Source: an uncultured Gammaproteobacteria bacterium
Lineage (GTDB): Bacteria > Pseudomonadota > Gammaproteobacteria > Arenicellales > CAJQKF01
Reading direction: 5' to 3'
Assembly: GCA_905478855.1 (NCBI GenBank)
Contig: CAJQKF010000121.1
Coordinates: 1 to 39,414, forward strand
DNA: 39,414 nucleotides
Shown here: positions 9,115 to 17,707 of the stretch, in pieces
How positions within the stretch are numbered: position 1 is the first letter of the stretch
Layout of the letters: each line of letters begins with the position of its first letter
Translations under genes and position numbers: made by a program
Notes under the pieces: model-generated
Seen by the model: the letters and a program-made list of their open reading frames with translations, nothing else
What the model was told of the DNA's origin: nothing
Databases searched by the model: none

Positions 9115-10227
9115 TTACAAAACTGAATTAGGGTCATGAAATTCATAACCAAGATCACGTGCAACTTCGGCCTGGGTTATTTTTCCTTTACACACGTTTA
9201 ATCCGTCACGTAAGTACTTATCGTCTTGCAGAGCCCTAACATAACCCTTATCGGCAAGTGCTAGGATATGGGGTAACGTGACATTATTTAAGGCATATGT
9301 TGATGTGCGCGGAACACCACCTGGCATGTTAGCAACACAATAATGCACAACATCGTCTACCAAATAAGTAGGATCGGCGTGGGTTGTCGCTCGAGACGTT
9401 TCGCAGCATCCACCTTGATCAATAGCTACATCAACTATCACTGACCCAGGTTTCATTCTCTTAACCATGTCAGCGGTTACGAGCTTGGGTGCTTCTGCGC
9501 CGGGAATCAATACTCCACCGATTACAAGATCTGCTTCGAGCACATGTCGTTCAATCGCATCATCGGTTGAGAAAACGGTATTTGTGCCTCTGCCAAACTG
9601 TTGCCAATGCGCTTCGATAACATCAGGGTTCCGGTCAATTACCCATACGTCTGCACCCATGCCTAAGGCGATATGGGTTGCATGACAACCTACTACACCT
9701 GCGCCAAGGATAACCACTTTAGAGGGATCTACACCCGGAACACCACCGAGCAACATTCCTAGTCCGCCATGTGGTTGTTCAAGACAATAGGCGCCTGCCT
9801 GTATGGCCATCCGGCCCGCTACTTTCGACATTGGCGCTAATAATGGGAGTCCGCCGCGCGGAGATGTGACGGTTTCGTAGGCAATGCAAATCGCGCCACT
9901 ACTAACTAGATCCTTAGTCTGTTCAGGGTCGGGTGCAAGATGAAGATAGGTGAACAATACCTGACCTTCGCGAAGCATGGCGCGTTCTACTGCCTGAGGT
10001 TCTTTTACTTTAACAACCATGTCCGCACGCTTAAATATTTCTGCGGCAGCTTCAACAACTTCGGCGCCAACTGCTGCGTATTCGCTATCAGTAACCCCGA
10101 TGCCTAAGCCGGCATCTTTTTCGACAATAACTTGATGACCGTGTTTTATCGCCTCACGAACGCTAGCCGGAGCCATTCCGACACGATATTCATGATTTTT
10201 GATCTCTTTAGGTACGCCAATTAACAT
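9115..10227 (-). CDS. ald: Alanine dehydrogenase
   Basis: The enzyme reversibly converts L-alanine, NAD+ and water to pyruvate, ammonia and NADH. The protein is 370 residues, the usual family length. Substrate-binding Lys75 (VKVKEPQ) and catalytic His96 (FTYLHLAPD) are at the same positions as in well-studied alanine dehydrogenases. The NAD-binding Rossmann fingerprint GAGVVGCHA is in the middle, and the C-terminus has the PGGVPRTSTYALNN motif. The reading frame opens at 10284, but the ATG at 10227 gives the conserved N-terminus MLIGVPKEIKNHE and is preceded by GAG at a suitable distance. It is a single-gene unit on the minus strand, divergent from the antiporter operon. A role in alanine catabolism or nitrogen balance is inferred. 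Confidence 0.95.
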   Translation of the reverse strand: MLIGVPKEIKNHEYRVGMAPASVREAIKHGHQVIVEKDAGLGIGVTDSEYAAVGAEVVEAAAEIFKRADMVVKVKEPQAVERAMLREGQVLFTYLHLAPDPEQTKDLVSSGAICIAYETVTSPRGGLPLLAPMSKVAGRMAIQAGAYCLEQPHGGLGMLLGGVPGVDPSKVVILGAGVVGCHATHIALGMGADVWVIDRNPDVIEAHWQQFGRGTNTVFSTDDAIERHVLEADLVIGGVLIPGAEAPKLVTADMVKRMKPGSVIVDVAIDQGGCCETSRATTHADPTYLVDDVVHYCVANMPGGVPRTSTYALNNVTLPHILALADKGYVRALQDDKYLRDGLNVCKGKITQAEVARDLGYEFHDPNSVL

Positions 10228-10421
10228 TTTGAAAATCTCATGGTTGTGAATTTTAATCTGTGCGGAAGATAATCGACTAATCAAGTATGATATAGAGCCA
10301 GCGGATGTAAATACGCAGTACCAGTTTCGAAAAAAATTATTTAATTTTTGCGTGAATCAATAGTATCATCCAGTTTACACAGCCTCAGTTCGTAAATTCC
10401 CAAAAAACTCGTGATTAAAAA

Positions 10422-10892
10422 ATGTTAAAAGTATTTCATTTTATTGGTTTAGGATGCCTCTGGTGGCTACTCTCTGGTCATACAGAGCCACTAATACTGT
10501 CATTTGGACTGCTCTCTGTTGCATTGGTAATGCTAATTTCGTGGAAAATGGAGATACTGGATTCGGAATCTTTTCCTTTGCCTGTTTTTGGAAGGGCAAT
10601 AGGTTATTGGCTGTGGTTAGCTTTTGAAGTGTTAAAAGCGAACGTTGATGTGGCAAAAAGAATTCTTGATCCCCGATTGCCCATTAAACCGATTGAAGCT
10701 GATTTTCCTCATGATTTACAATCCAATCTTGGAAAAAGTACCCTAGCTAACTCGATTACTCTTACACCCGGAACAATTACAATGTCTGTTGGTGAAAATA
10801 GTATCCACATTCATGCTCTATCCGAATCTGGTGTCGATGACCTGAAAGCAAGCGGCATGGCTGATCGTGTTAAGCGATTTGAAGGAAAATAA
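10422..10892 (+). CDS. mnhE: Mrp-type Na+/H+ antiporter subunit E
   Basis: MrpE/MnhE is a small membrane subunit of the multi-subunit cation/proton antiporter. The 156-residue protein has two or three N-terminal membrane segments (about residues 5-45 and 55-75). The conserved cytosolic part includes the motif TLANSITLTPGTIT, diagnostic for the family, and the IHIHAL strand. It opens a ten-gene plus-strand operon in which nearly every junction overlaps or is a few bases long. The stop TAA shares its last base with the ATG of the next gene (TAATG). No strong ribosome site is visible before the ATG; the upstream 195 bases are AT-rich and hold the divergent promoters for this operon and ald. Confidence 0.92.
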   Translation: MLKVFHFIGLGCLWWLLSGHTEPLILSFGLLSVALVMLISWKMEILDSESFPLPVFGRAIGYWLWLAFEVLKANVDVAKRILDPRLPIKPIEADFPHDLQSNLGKSTLANSITLTPGTITMSVGENSIHIHALSESGVDDLKASGMADRVKRFEGK

Positions 10893-11179
10893 TGGTTCTT
10901 GATATTGTAGTGATTGTTTTATTGGTTTCGATGGCGTGTGCTGTGGTGCGTGCGATACGAGGGCCTAGTGTGTTTGAGCGGATTCTGGCTGCGAATGTTT
11001 TTGGTACCAAGACCTTATTGCTAATTTGCGTAATTGGTTTTCTAAAAGGTTCGCCTGAAGACTATCTTGATATTGCGTTGATGTATGCAATAGTCGCATT
11101 CTTAGGAACTGTTGCGATCTTACGTTGTGTCGAACATGGCGGATTTTCCTCACGAAAGGGGGATGATGACGATGCATGA
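10892..11179 (+). CDS. mnhF: Mrp-type antiporter subunit F
   Basis: MrpF/MnhF is a 95-residue, three-helix membrane subunit of the antiporter. Typical features are the first helix ending in AVVRAIRGPSVFERILAANVFG, a signature I recognise for the family (quoted here in part by position, residues 12-34), a second helix through residue 52 and the segment YLDIALMYAIVAFLGT. Its ATG overlaps the last base of subunit E and its end overlaps the start of subunit G. The polar tail ends in several aspartates. Confidence 0.9.
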   Translation: MVLDIVVIVLLVSMACAVVRAIRGPSVFERILAANVFGTKTLLLICVIGFLKGSPEDYLDIALMYAIVAFLGTVAILRCVEHGGFSSRKGDDDDA

Positions 11180-11501
11180 ATGGGTGGAATATGCCGCATC
11201 GGCATTCTTGTTGATCGGCGCAGGAATCGTTTTAATTGGATCGATAGGACTGCTCCGTTTGCCCGATGCGCTAACCCAAACTCACGCAACTGGTATGATC
11301 GATACCTTAGGGGCAAGCATGATTATTATTGGCCTCGCTTTACAGGCTAGTGCCGTTTTGATTAGTATCAAACTCGCAATTGTTCTTTTTTTCCTGCTCT
11401 TTACAGGTCCTACGGCTGGGCACGCGTTGACCCGTTCTATACTGCATTATCGCCAGAGACCTTGGAAGCATCCTAAGCAAGAAGGAGAGTCACCTGAATG
11501 A
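11172..11501 (+). CDS. mnhG: Mrp-type antiporter subunit G
   Basis: MrpG/MnhG is a three-helix subunit that packs with E and F. The recognisable motif is GLLRLPDALTQTHATG followed by DTLGASMIIIGL and a GPTAGHALTRS segment before the tail. The frame is open from 11112, but the purine-rich site AAAGGGGG (11155-11162) points to the cluster of ATGs at 11163, 11166 and 11172. I chose 11172 because the spacing is best; 11166 would add two residues. The start overlaps the end of subunit F by 8 bases and the stop overlaps the next ATG (ATGA). Confidence 0.9.
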   Translation: MHEWVEYAASAFLLIGAGIVLIGSIGLLRLPDALTQTHATGMIDTLGASMIIIGLALQASAVLISIKLAIVLFFLLFTGPTAGHALTRSILHYRQRPWKHPKQEGESPE

Positions 11502-12049
11502 GTGAATTAGTGTTTGTTGGTTTATTCGCTATGCTTGTGTTGACGGCGATAGCGGCGATTCGTTTGACCGACCTGTTTGCGGTGGTCATTATGTTCAGTG
11601 TATATAGTCTTTTAGCGGCCTCATTATTTGTCGCTATGGATGCCGTGGATGTTGCCTTTACCGAGGCGGCGGTTGGCGCTGGTGTTTCCACAATCTTGAT
11701 GTTGGCAACGTTGGTGTTGACTGATCGATGGGAAAAGCCAAGAAAAAACAAGGCTTTATTGCCTCTGGTTGTTGTTTCGATTACGGGCGCTGTATTGCTG
11801 TACGGTACGCTAGATATGCCAGATTTGGGCGATCAAAATGCACCCATCCATCAACATGTGGCGAAACGTTATCTGTCTGATTCTGGACACGAAATTGGTG
11901 TGCCAAATGTGGTTACGTCTATTTTGGCGAGCTATAGGGGCTATGATACATTTGGCGAACTAATTGTTATTTTTACTGCAGGCGTTGGCGTTATGTCGCT
12001 ACTTGGCGGACGACGGAAAAAGAAAAAGGTGGAAAACAATGACACGTAA
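11498..12049 (+). CDS. DUF4040 subunit (MrpA C-terminal/MbhD-MbhE-like)
   Basis: This 183-residue membrane protein corresponds to the C-terminal part of the large MrpA subunit, encoded here as its own gene. Residues 1 to about 75 form the three-helix DUF4040/MbhD-like domain with the motif DAVDVAFTEAAVGAGVST. Residues about 85-170 form an MbhE-like part ending in YDTFGELIVIFTAGVGVMSLLGG. Such split MrpA modules are known in some Mrp groups and in membrane-bound hydrogenase complexes. In MrpA this region contributes to the lateral ion path and assembly with subunit B. The start ATG overlaps the G stop by 4 bases, and the end overlaps subunit B by 11 bases. Confidence 0.88.
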   Translation: MSELVFVGLFAMLVLTAIAAIRLTDLFAVVIMFSVYSLLAASLFVAMDAVDVAFTEAAVGAGVSTILMLATLVLTDRWEKPRKNKALLPLVVVSITGAVLLYGTLDMPDLGDQNAPIHQHVAKRYLSDSGHEIGVPNVVTSILASYRGYDTFGELIVIFTAGVGVMSLLGGRRKKKKVENNDT

Positions 12050-12452
12050 TCCCGTCTTACAGGTAATCAGTAAAATAATGATTCCTGTCATTTTGCTGTT
12101 TGCCTCATATGTCCAATTTCACGGTGATTTTGGCCCGGGCGGAGGATTTCAGGCAGGTGTGTTATTTGCTGCAGCATTTATCTTATTTGGTGTTGTATTT
12201 GGTATTGAGTCGGTTGTTAAGGTGCTGCCGCAAGGTGTATTACGTTTCTTTATAGCGTCGGGTGTTCTTATTTACGGGGCGACAGGCTTTGTAACCTTAT
12301 ACAAGGGTGGCGATTTTCTTGATTACAATGTCTTATCGTCCCATGGACCAAGTGGCCAGCATATAGGTATATTGGTGGTTGAACTGGGTGTAGGAATAAC
12401 AGTGGCGTCGGTAGTGATTGCTATTTTTATCGCGTTTGCAGAGCGGGACTGA
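12039..12452 (+). CDS. mnhB: Mrp-type antiporter subunit B
   Basis: MrpB/MnhB is a four-helix subunit of the antiporter. The 137-residue protein carries the family hallmark HGDFGPGGGFQAGV between the first and second helices, and a second conserved segment, SSHGPSGQHIGILVVELGVGI. The frame is open upstream from 11964, but the ATG at 12039 sits about 7 bases after an AAAGGTGG ribosome site and gives the family-like N-terminus MTRNPVLQVISKI. It overlaps the previous gene by 11 bases and is separated by 6 bases from subunit C. Confidence 0.92.
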   Translation: MTRNPVLQVISKIMIPVILLFASYVQFHGDFGPGGGFQAGVLFAAAFILFGVVFGIESVVKVLPQGVLRFFIASGVLIYGATGFVTLYKGGDFLDYNVLSSHGPSGQHIGILVVELGVGITVASVVIAIFIAFAERD

Positions 12453-12458
12453 TCCACT

Positions 12459-12812
12459 ATGGATATCTTGAGTCACTACAATTATTGGGTAGCTATTTTT
12501 TTGATGATGACGGGTTTTTATGTGGTCATTGCCAGTGGCAATCTGGTGAAAAAATTGATCGGTCTAAATGTATTTCAAGCATCGGTATTTATCTTGTATA
12601 TAAGCGCCGGTGTGGTTGATAAGGGGGTGCCGCCTATTCTTAAAGAGGGTGCTTCAATCCTTTACTCGAATCCCTTGCCACATGTGTTGATTCTGACTGC
12701 CATCGTTGTTGGGGTAGGAACTACAGCTCTGGGTTTAGCCTTAGCAATACGAATCAAGGAAGCCTACGGAAGCGTTGAAGAAGACGATATACATGCTCAG
12801 GAAGAGGATTGA
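12459..12812 (+). CDS. mnhC: Mrp-type antiporter subunit C (NuoK-like)
   Basis: MrpC/MnhC is homologous to complex I subunit NuoK: three helices with buried acidic or lysine residues on the proton path. The 117-residue protein shows the NuoK-like arrangement with GLNVFQASVFILYIS in helix 2 and NPLPHVLILTAIVVGVGTTALGL (residues about 71-93) leading into helix 3. The acidic C-terminal tail is common in the family. Its TGA stop overlaps the ATG of subunit D by one base. Confidence 0.92.
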   Translation: MDILSHYNYWVAIFLMMTGFYVVIASGNLVKKLIGLNVFQASVFILYISAGVVDKGVPPILKEGASILYSNPLPHVLILTAIVVGVGTTALGLALAIRIKEAYGSVEEDDIHAQEED

Positions 12813-14293
12813 TGGCGACTATTGAACAGCTGGCTATTTTCCAGATCACCATACCGCTGATTGTTGCACCCCTTGTTTTTCTGCTGAAGAACGGGAATAG
12901 GGCATGGTTTTTAACACTGGTAACCAGTGTTGCAATGATGTGGGTTGCATCTCAACTTTTAGTTCACGTTTTATCCGTAGGAGAATTCGTAACTCAAATT
13001 GGTGGTTGGGCGGCACCTTGGGGAATAGAGTATAGAGTAGATACCGTTAATGCTTTTGTTTTGCTTATCGTAAGCGGTATGAGTTCAATAGTACTGATGT
13101 TTGCTCGACAAAGTGTTAACCAAGAGATTGAGTCGAACAAGCGATCCCTTTTCTATACCAGTTGGTTGTTATGCCTGACCGGATTGCTTGGCGTTACGAT
13201 TACAGGGGATGCGTTTAATGTATTCGTTTTTCTGGAAATATCATCACTGTCATCATATGTTCTCATTGCAATGGGAAGGGATAGACGAGCCTTAACATCA
13301 TCTTTCCAATATTTGGTCATGGGGACCATCGGTGCGACATTTATCCTGATTGGTATTGGCTTCTTGTTCATTGTCACAGGGACATTGAATATGGCAGATA
13401 TTTCTGAACGCCTGTCAGATACTTCCCAGACGCGCACTGTGCGAACCGCTTTTGCTTTCATCATCGTTGGTATCGGTTTGAAATTGGCCATGTTCCCGTT
13501 ACACCTATGGCTACCTAACGCATACGCTTATGCTCCCAGTGTAGCTAGCGCATTTCTGGCCGCAACGGCAACTAAAGTCGCGTTATATATGTTGTTGCGT
13601 TTCATTTATACCGTGTTCGGTTTTGAGTTTTCTTTCGACTTACCCCTTTCTGAGACCCTCGTTATTCTTTCGAGTGCGGCAATTTTAGTAGGGTCGGTTG
13701 TTGCTATATTTCAAGATAATTTGAAGCGTCTGCTGGCATACTCGAGCGTCGCGCAAATCGGCTATATGTTGTTGGGCGTAAGTCTGGCGACTCAAGCTGG
13801 TTTGAGCGCAGCGTTGCTGCATGTATTTAATCATGCTGTTATAAAAGGTGGTTTGTTTCTGGTTTTGGGATGTTTTGTTTTTCGGTTTGGTACGGCAAGT
13901 CTGAAGCTACTGAGTGGTAAAGGCACTCAAATGCCATGGACTTTTGCCGCTTTTATTGCAGGTGGGCTAAGTTTGATTGGTGTGCCGTTAACAACGGGCT
14001 TTGTGAGTAAGTGGCAATTGGTTACAGCAGCTTTAGATATCGGTTGGTGGCCGGTTGCTCTAGTCGTGTTGGCGGGTTCTATTTTAGCAATTGTTTATGT
14101 TTGGCGAGCGGTAGAAGTGCTTTATTTTAGGCCTGTGTCCGATGATTCGCAGATCGTTAAAGAAGCCCCTCTAGAGTTACTACTTCCAACCTGGTTGTTA
14201 ATAGGCGCGAATATTTATTTTGGGATTAATACAGAACTAAGTATCGGAGTTGCGGACGTTGCGGCTCATTGGTTAATGACAGGTACTCGGTAA
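12812..14293 (+). CDS. mnhD: Mrp-type antiporter subunit D (NuoN/NuoM-like)
   Basis: This 493-residue, roughly 14-helix protein is one of the ion-translocating, NuoL/M/N-like subunits. The key residues of MrpD are present with conserved spacing: Glu142 in FVFLEISSLSSY (helix 5) and Lys224 in GIGLKLAMFPLHLWLP (helix 7), 82 residues apart as for Glu137 and Lys219 of Bacillus MrpD. A further Lys lies in the ATATKVALY stretch (helix 8) and a His in LHVFNHAVIKGG (helix 10 to 12 region). A TTG one codon upstream is possible, but the ATG at 12812 follows an AGGAAGAGG site. It is the best candidate for the canonical D subunit. Confidence 0.92.
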   Translation: MATIEQLAIFQITIPLIVAPLVFLLKNGNRAWFLTLVTSVAMMWVASQLLVHVLSVGEFVTQIGGWAAPWGIEYRVDTVNAFVLLIVSGMSSIVLMFARQSVNQEIESNKRSLFYTSWLLCLTGLLGVTITGDAFNVFVFLEISSLSSYVLIAMGRDRRALTSSFQYLVMGTIGATFILIGIGFLFIVTGTLNMADISERLSDTSQTRTVRTAFAFIIVGIGLKLAMFPLHLWLPNAYAYAPSVASAFLAATATKVALYMLLRFIYTVFGFEFSFDLPLSETLVILSSAAILVGSVVAIFQDNLKRLLAYSSVAQIGYMLLGVSLATQAGLSAALLHVFNHAVIKGGLFLVLGCFVFRFGTASLKLLSGKGTQMPWTFAAFIAGGLSLIGVPLTTGFVSKWQLVTAALDIGWWPVALVVLAGSILAIVYVWRAVEVLYFRPVSDDSQIVKEAPLELLLPTWLLIGANIYFGINTELSIGVADVAAHWLMTGTR

Positions 14294-15763
14294 GTGAAAA
14301 TTCCTGCATCTGAAGTATTGCTATTACTTGCACTAATTATCCCCGTAGTTGGTAGCTTTTTCATTTTTTTGTGCCGTAAATTTCCGAATGTTCGTGAAGG
14401 GATTACACTAATTACGGGTATTGCGCTTTTCGCAAATGTGTCTTTAATTGCCTCCCGGGTATTCACGGGCGAGCGTCCAGAGTTTGTTCTCGCTGAACCG
14501 TTTAGTGGGTTTACTTTATCCTTGGCGGTAGAACCTCTGGGAATGCTGTTTGCGTTACTAGCATCATTCCTGTGGATAATCACTAGTATCTATGCAATCG
14601 GATATATGCGCGGACACGGTGAAGATAATCAGACCCGTTTTTACATATTCTTTGCGTGTTCTATTGCCAGCGTTATGGGCGTTGCCTTTGCCGGTGACCT
14701 CCTGACTTTATTCGTATTTTACGAAATTTTGACGTTGATGACGTATCCATTAGTCACTCACTCGGGCACTGCCGAAGCGCGTCGCTCAGGCCGAGTATAT
14801 TTGGGAATTTTGATATCAACTTCCATGGTATTTTTCTTGCTGGCCGTGGTGTGGACAGCGCTTGAGGTAGGTACGCTGGCCTTCAGTATAGGTGGCATTT
14901 ACCCGGAAGGTACTGAACCCTGGGTGCTAGGCCTGCTTTTAGCTCTGTTTGTTTTTGGAATTGGCAAAGCTGCAATAATGCCTTTTCATCGATGGCTTCC
15001 TGCTGCAATGGTTGCCCCAACTCCGGTAAGTGCGCTACTGCATGCGGTTGCTGTTGTTAAAGCAGGAGTCTTTTCTATACTGAAAATTTGTATATATATT
15101 TTTGGCGCGAGCTCTCTACACAATCTGGCTGTTGCTGAATGGCTTTCGCTTTTAGCCGGATTTACTATAATCGCAGCTTCTATCGTGGCAATGGGTAAAG
15201 ATAATTTAAAAGCGCGCCTCGCTTATTCGACGATAAGTCAATTATCATACGTAACGTTAGGCGCTTTGCTTGGCAATTCTGCGGCGTGGACAGGAGCATC
15301 GATGCACATGGTTGCCCATGCATTCGGGAAAATTACATTGTTCTTTTGTGCGGGTGCAATACTTGTAGCGCATCATAAGAAAAATGTGTCTGAGTTGGAC
15401 GGGCTAGGGCGGGTTATGCCTTTTACAATGGGCGCATTTTTTATTGGTAGCTTATCAATAGCCGGATTGCCACCTACTGCAGGTATGTGGAGTAAATGGT
15501 ATTTGGTACTTGGTACTGTAGACGCGGGTGAACTAATACTACTTAACGTTCTATTATTAAGCACATTATTGAATGTGTATTATCTGGTTTCAATTCCAAT
15601 TCGCGGTTTTTTCAAACCGTTACGTACACCTGTTAGCGGCATTAAAGAGGCTCCGCTGCCTTGCTTGATTGCGATTGGCGTGACTACAACGATTACTGTT
15701 GGACTGTTTATATATCCGGAGCACCTGTTTCAGGCCGTTTCTGGGTTGGTAACTACATGGTGA
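14294..15763 (+). CDS. Second NuoL/M-like proton-conducting subunit (MrpA N-terminal-like)
   Basis: This 489-residue polytopic protein belongs to the proton-conducting transporter family. The channel residues are intact: Glu144 (FVFYEILTLMTY), Lys225 (FGIGKAAIMPFHRWLP), His250 and Lys256 (LLHAVAVVKAG), plus a His-rich HMVAHAFGKI segment. By position it probably supplies the role of the N-terminal half of MrpA, whose C-terminal half is the separate DUF4040 gene. However, the order is unlike classical mrpABCDEFG, and VKAGVF and AHAFGK also resemble NuoL and MbhH-type subunits. The start is GTG at 14294, immediately after the subunit D stop, so it is probably translated by coupling. The stop overlaps the start region of the next small gene. 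Confidence 0.88.
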   Translation: MKIPASEVLLLLALIIPVVGSFFIFLCRKFPNVREGITLITGIALFANVSLIASRVFTGERPEFVLAEPFSGFTLSLAVEPLGMLFALLASFLWIITSIYAIGYMRGHGEDNQTRFYIFFACSIASVMGVAFAGDLLTLFVFYEILTLMTYPLVTHSGTAEARRSGRVYLGILISTSMVFFLLAVVWTALEVGTLAFSIGGIYPEGTEPWVLGLLLALFVFGIGKAAIMPFHRWLPAAMVAPTPVSALLHAVAVVKAGVFSILKICIYIFGASSLHNLAVAEWLSLLAGFTIIAASIVAMGKDNLKARLAYSTISQLSYVTLGALLGNSAAWTGASMHMVAHAFGKITLFFCAGAILVAHHKKNVSELDGLGRVMPFTMGAFFIGSLSIAGLPPTAGMWSKWYLVLGTVDAGELILLNVLLLSTLLNVYYLVSIPIRGFFKPLRTPVSGIKEAPLPCLIAIGVTTTITVGLFIYPEHLFQAVSGLVTTW

Positions 15764-15765
15764 AT

Positions 15766-16026
15766 ATGAAAAAATCTGAAAAAAAACATATTTTTGATAA
15801 TCCTCGGAATGTTAGCTGGGTAATTCGTGGTTTATTTATAGGCTGTGCTCTTTTAGTGATCGCCGACCTTTTTGTTCATCGTCACGTCAGTCACTCTCTA
15901 GAGGAACTGTTCGGCTTTTATGCGTTCTATGGTTTTTTTGCCTGTGTGGTTCTAGTACTAATCGCGAAAGAAATGCGGAAGTTTTTAATGCGTGATGAGA
16001 ATTATTATGATGATTTGGACGATTGA
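15766..16026 (+). CDS. Small two-helix membrane protein in antiporter operon
   Basis: This 86-residue protein has a lysine-rich N-terminus, a first membrane segment (about residues 20-38), the stretch HRHVSHSLEELFGFYAFYG, a second membrane segment (about 47-66) and an acidic tail ending DDLDD. I know of similar small proteins beside Mrp-like clusters in Gammaproteobacteria, but no function. The frame is open from 15661; ATGs at 15757 and 15766 are the realistic starts, overlapping or just following the preceding stop at 15763. The end overlaps the next gene by 17 bases. The histidines at the membrane face and the strict operon position suggest an accessory or assembly subunit; that is inference. 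Confidence 0.75.
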   Translation: MKKSEKKHIFDNPRNVSWVIRGLFIGCALLVIADLFVHRHVSHSLEELFGFYAFYGFFACVVLVLIAKEMRKFLMRDENYYDDLDD

Positions 16027-17707
16027 TCTTCCGCCTTTCATGCCGTTTTATTTGGCGGCGCTACTGTCAGTTTTTTTACGGGGTTGGCTACGTGCGATAG
16101 TCATGCTTGCTGTACCTGTGTTGGGTGGGTTGCAATTGACTGGCCTGGAAATCGGCGAATATAATATTTTTGCATTGATGGGATTTGAGTTTTCACCTTT
16201 TAGGGTTGATAGACTGAGTATTCTTTTTGGTTACCTTTTCCACATTGCGGCATTTATTGGGATTCTCTATTCTCTTCATGTGCGCGATACAGTCCAGCAA
16301 GTTGCCGCCCTGCTGTATGCAGGCAGTGCACTCGGTGCAGTGTTTGCGGGTGACCTTATTACCTTATTCGTTTTTTGGGAAATGCTCGCGGTGAGCTCTG
16401 TATTTCTAATACTTGCTCGAAATACGGAAGCAGCCCGCCGAGCATCTATACGCTATCTGGTATTTCAGGTGCTGTCTGGTGTTCTATTATTAGGCGGCGC
16501 TTTATTATATTTTGGTTCAACCGGCACATTAGCTTTTAATTATATCGGTTTAGATAGTCCAGCTGGTTATTTTATTCTGGCGGCATTTGGCATTAAAAGT
16601 GCATTTCCATTCGTGCATAATTGGCTTACGGATGCATACCCGGAGGCAACTCCAACAGGCACCGTTTTTTTGAGTGCTTTTACCACCAAAGTTGCAGTTT
16701 ACGCCCTTGCTCGTGGGTTTCCAGGAGTGGAGGTGCTTGTCTACATCGGCGCCGCAATGACTTGCTTCCCAATATTTTTTGCGGTAATTGAAAACAACCT
16801 ACGTAGGGTTTTAGCCTATAGTATGATCAATCAGATCGGCTTTATGGTTGTTGGTATAGGTATAGGAACTGAGCTTGCACTGAATGGTGCGGTCGCTCAC
16901 GCATTTAATGATGTTATTTTTAAGGGATTATTAATGATGTCCATGGGCGCTGTGCTTCATATGACCGGCCGAATTAACGGTTCTGACCTTGGCAGCTTGT
17001 ATAAATCTATGCCATGGACTACAGCATTTTGTATGGTTGGTGCCGCATCGATATCTGCATTTCCCTTATTTAGCGGATTCGTCAGTAAATCTATGGTTAT
17101 GTCTGCAGTGTTGCAGGAAGACTTGGGACTGATTTGGTTAATGATGCTATTTGCGTCTGCAGGCGTATTTCATCACGCCGGCATTAAAATTCCGTACTTT
17201 GCATTCTTCGGACATGACCCAGGATATCGTCCCGGAGAAGCCCCAGTAAATATGGTGCTTGCTATGGGTATTGGAGCTGTATTGTGTCTATTTATAGGCT
17301 GTTATCCTGTATTTTTGTATGACTTACTGCCATTTGCAGTGGATTATACCGCTTACGACATAACCCATGTCTTGGCCCAATTACAGATTTTATTCTTTTC
17401 TGCAGCTGCATTTGCCTGGCTGCAGCTATCTGGAATTTATCCTCCGGAGTTGCACTCAACCAATTTAGATGTCGATTGGCTATATAGACGTTTTGCCCCC
17501 AATTGTATTAAGCGACTTGGGGTTGTTGTGAAGCGTTATGATGATGCTTTCAGAAATTTATTTATCAGTCGTTTTAATAGAACTCTGTATTTTCTAGAAC
17601 AGCAGAATGGATCACATGGAGTACTTGCCTCCGGGTGGCCGATCGGCAGCATGGTGCTTTGGGTTGCAATTTTGTTAGCGACTTGTCTGTTGTTATTTTT
17701 TATCTAG
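16010..17707 (+). CDS. Third NuoL/M/N-like proton-conducting subunit
   Basis: This 565-residue protein is a further proton-conducting transporter family member. The channel residues are again intact: Glu124 (FVFWEMLAVSS), Lys196 (FGIKSAFPFVHNWL) and Lys227 (FTTKVAVYAL). After about 14 helices comes a longer C-terminal extension (from about residue 440). It includes a soluble-looking part (residues about 475-535, with the stretch RFAPNCIKRL) and one last membrane helix. Several ATGs cluster at 15992, 16007 and 16010; I chose 16010, whose product begins MIWTIDLPPFMPF. Classical Mrp has only two such subunits (A and D), so this third one is the odd feature of the operon. The TAG stop lies in a CTAG shared with the stop of the convergent regulator gene. 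Confidence 0.87.
   Translation: MIWTIDLPPFMPFYLAALLSVFLRGWLRAIVMLAVPVLGGLQLTGLEIGEYNIFALMGFEFSPFRVDRLSILFGYLFHIAAFIGILYSLHVRDTVQQVAALLYAGSALGAVFAGDLITLFVFWEMLAVSSVFLILARNTEAARRASIRYLVFQVLSGVLLLGGALLYFGSTGTLAFNYIGLDSPAGYFILAAFGIKSAFPFVHNWLTDAYPEATPTGTVFLSAFTTKVAVYALARGFPGVEVLVYIGAAMTCFPIFFAVIENNLRRVLAYSMINQIGFMVVGIGIGTELALNGAVAHAFNDVIFKGLLMMSMGAVLHMTGRINGSDLGSLYKSMPWTTAFCMVGAASISAFPLFSGFVSKSMVMSAVLQEDLGLIWLMMLFASAGVFHHAGIKIPYFAFFGHDPGYRPGEAPVNMVLAMGIGAVLCLFIGCYPVFLYDLLPFAVDYTAYDITHVLAQLQILFFSAAAFAWLQLSGIYPPELHSTNLDVDWLYRRFAPNCIKRLGVVVKRYDDAFRNLFISRFNRTLYFLEQQNGSHGVLASGWPIGSMVLWVAILLATCLLLFFI

Noticed and set aside
10422..17707. Membrane-bound hydrogenase or complex I
   Set aside because: There are no NuoB/C/D/H/I-like or nickel-iron hydrogenase subunits; the E-F-G-B-C set marks an Mrp antiporter.
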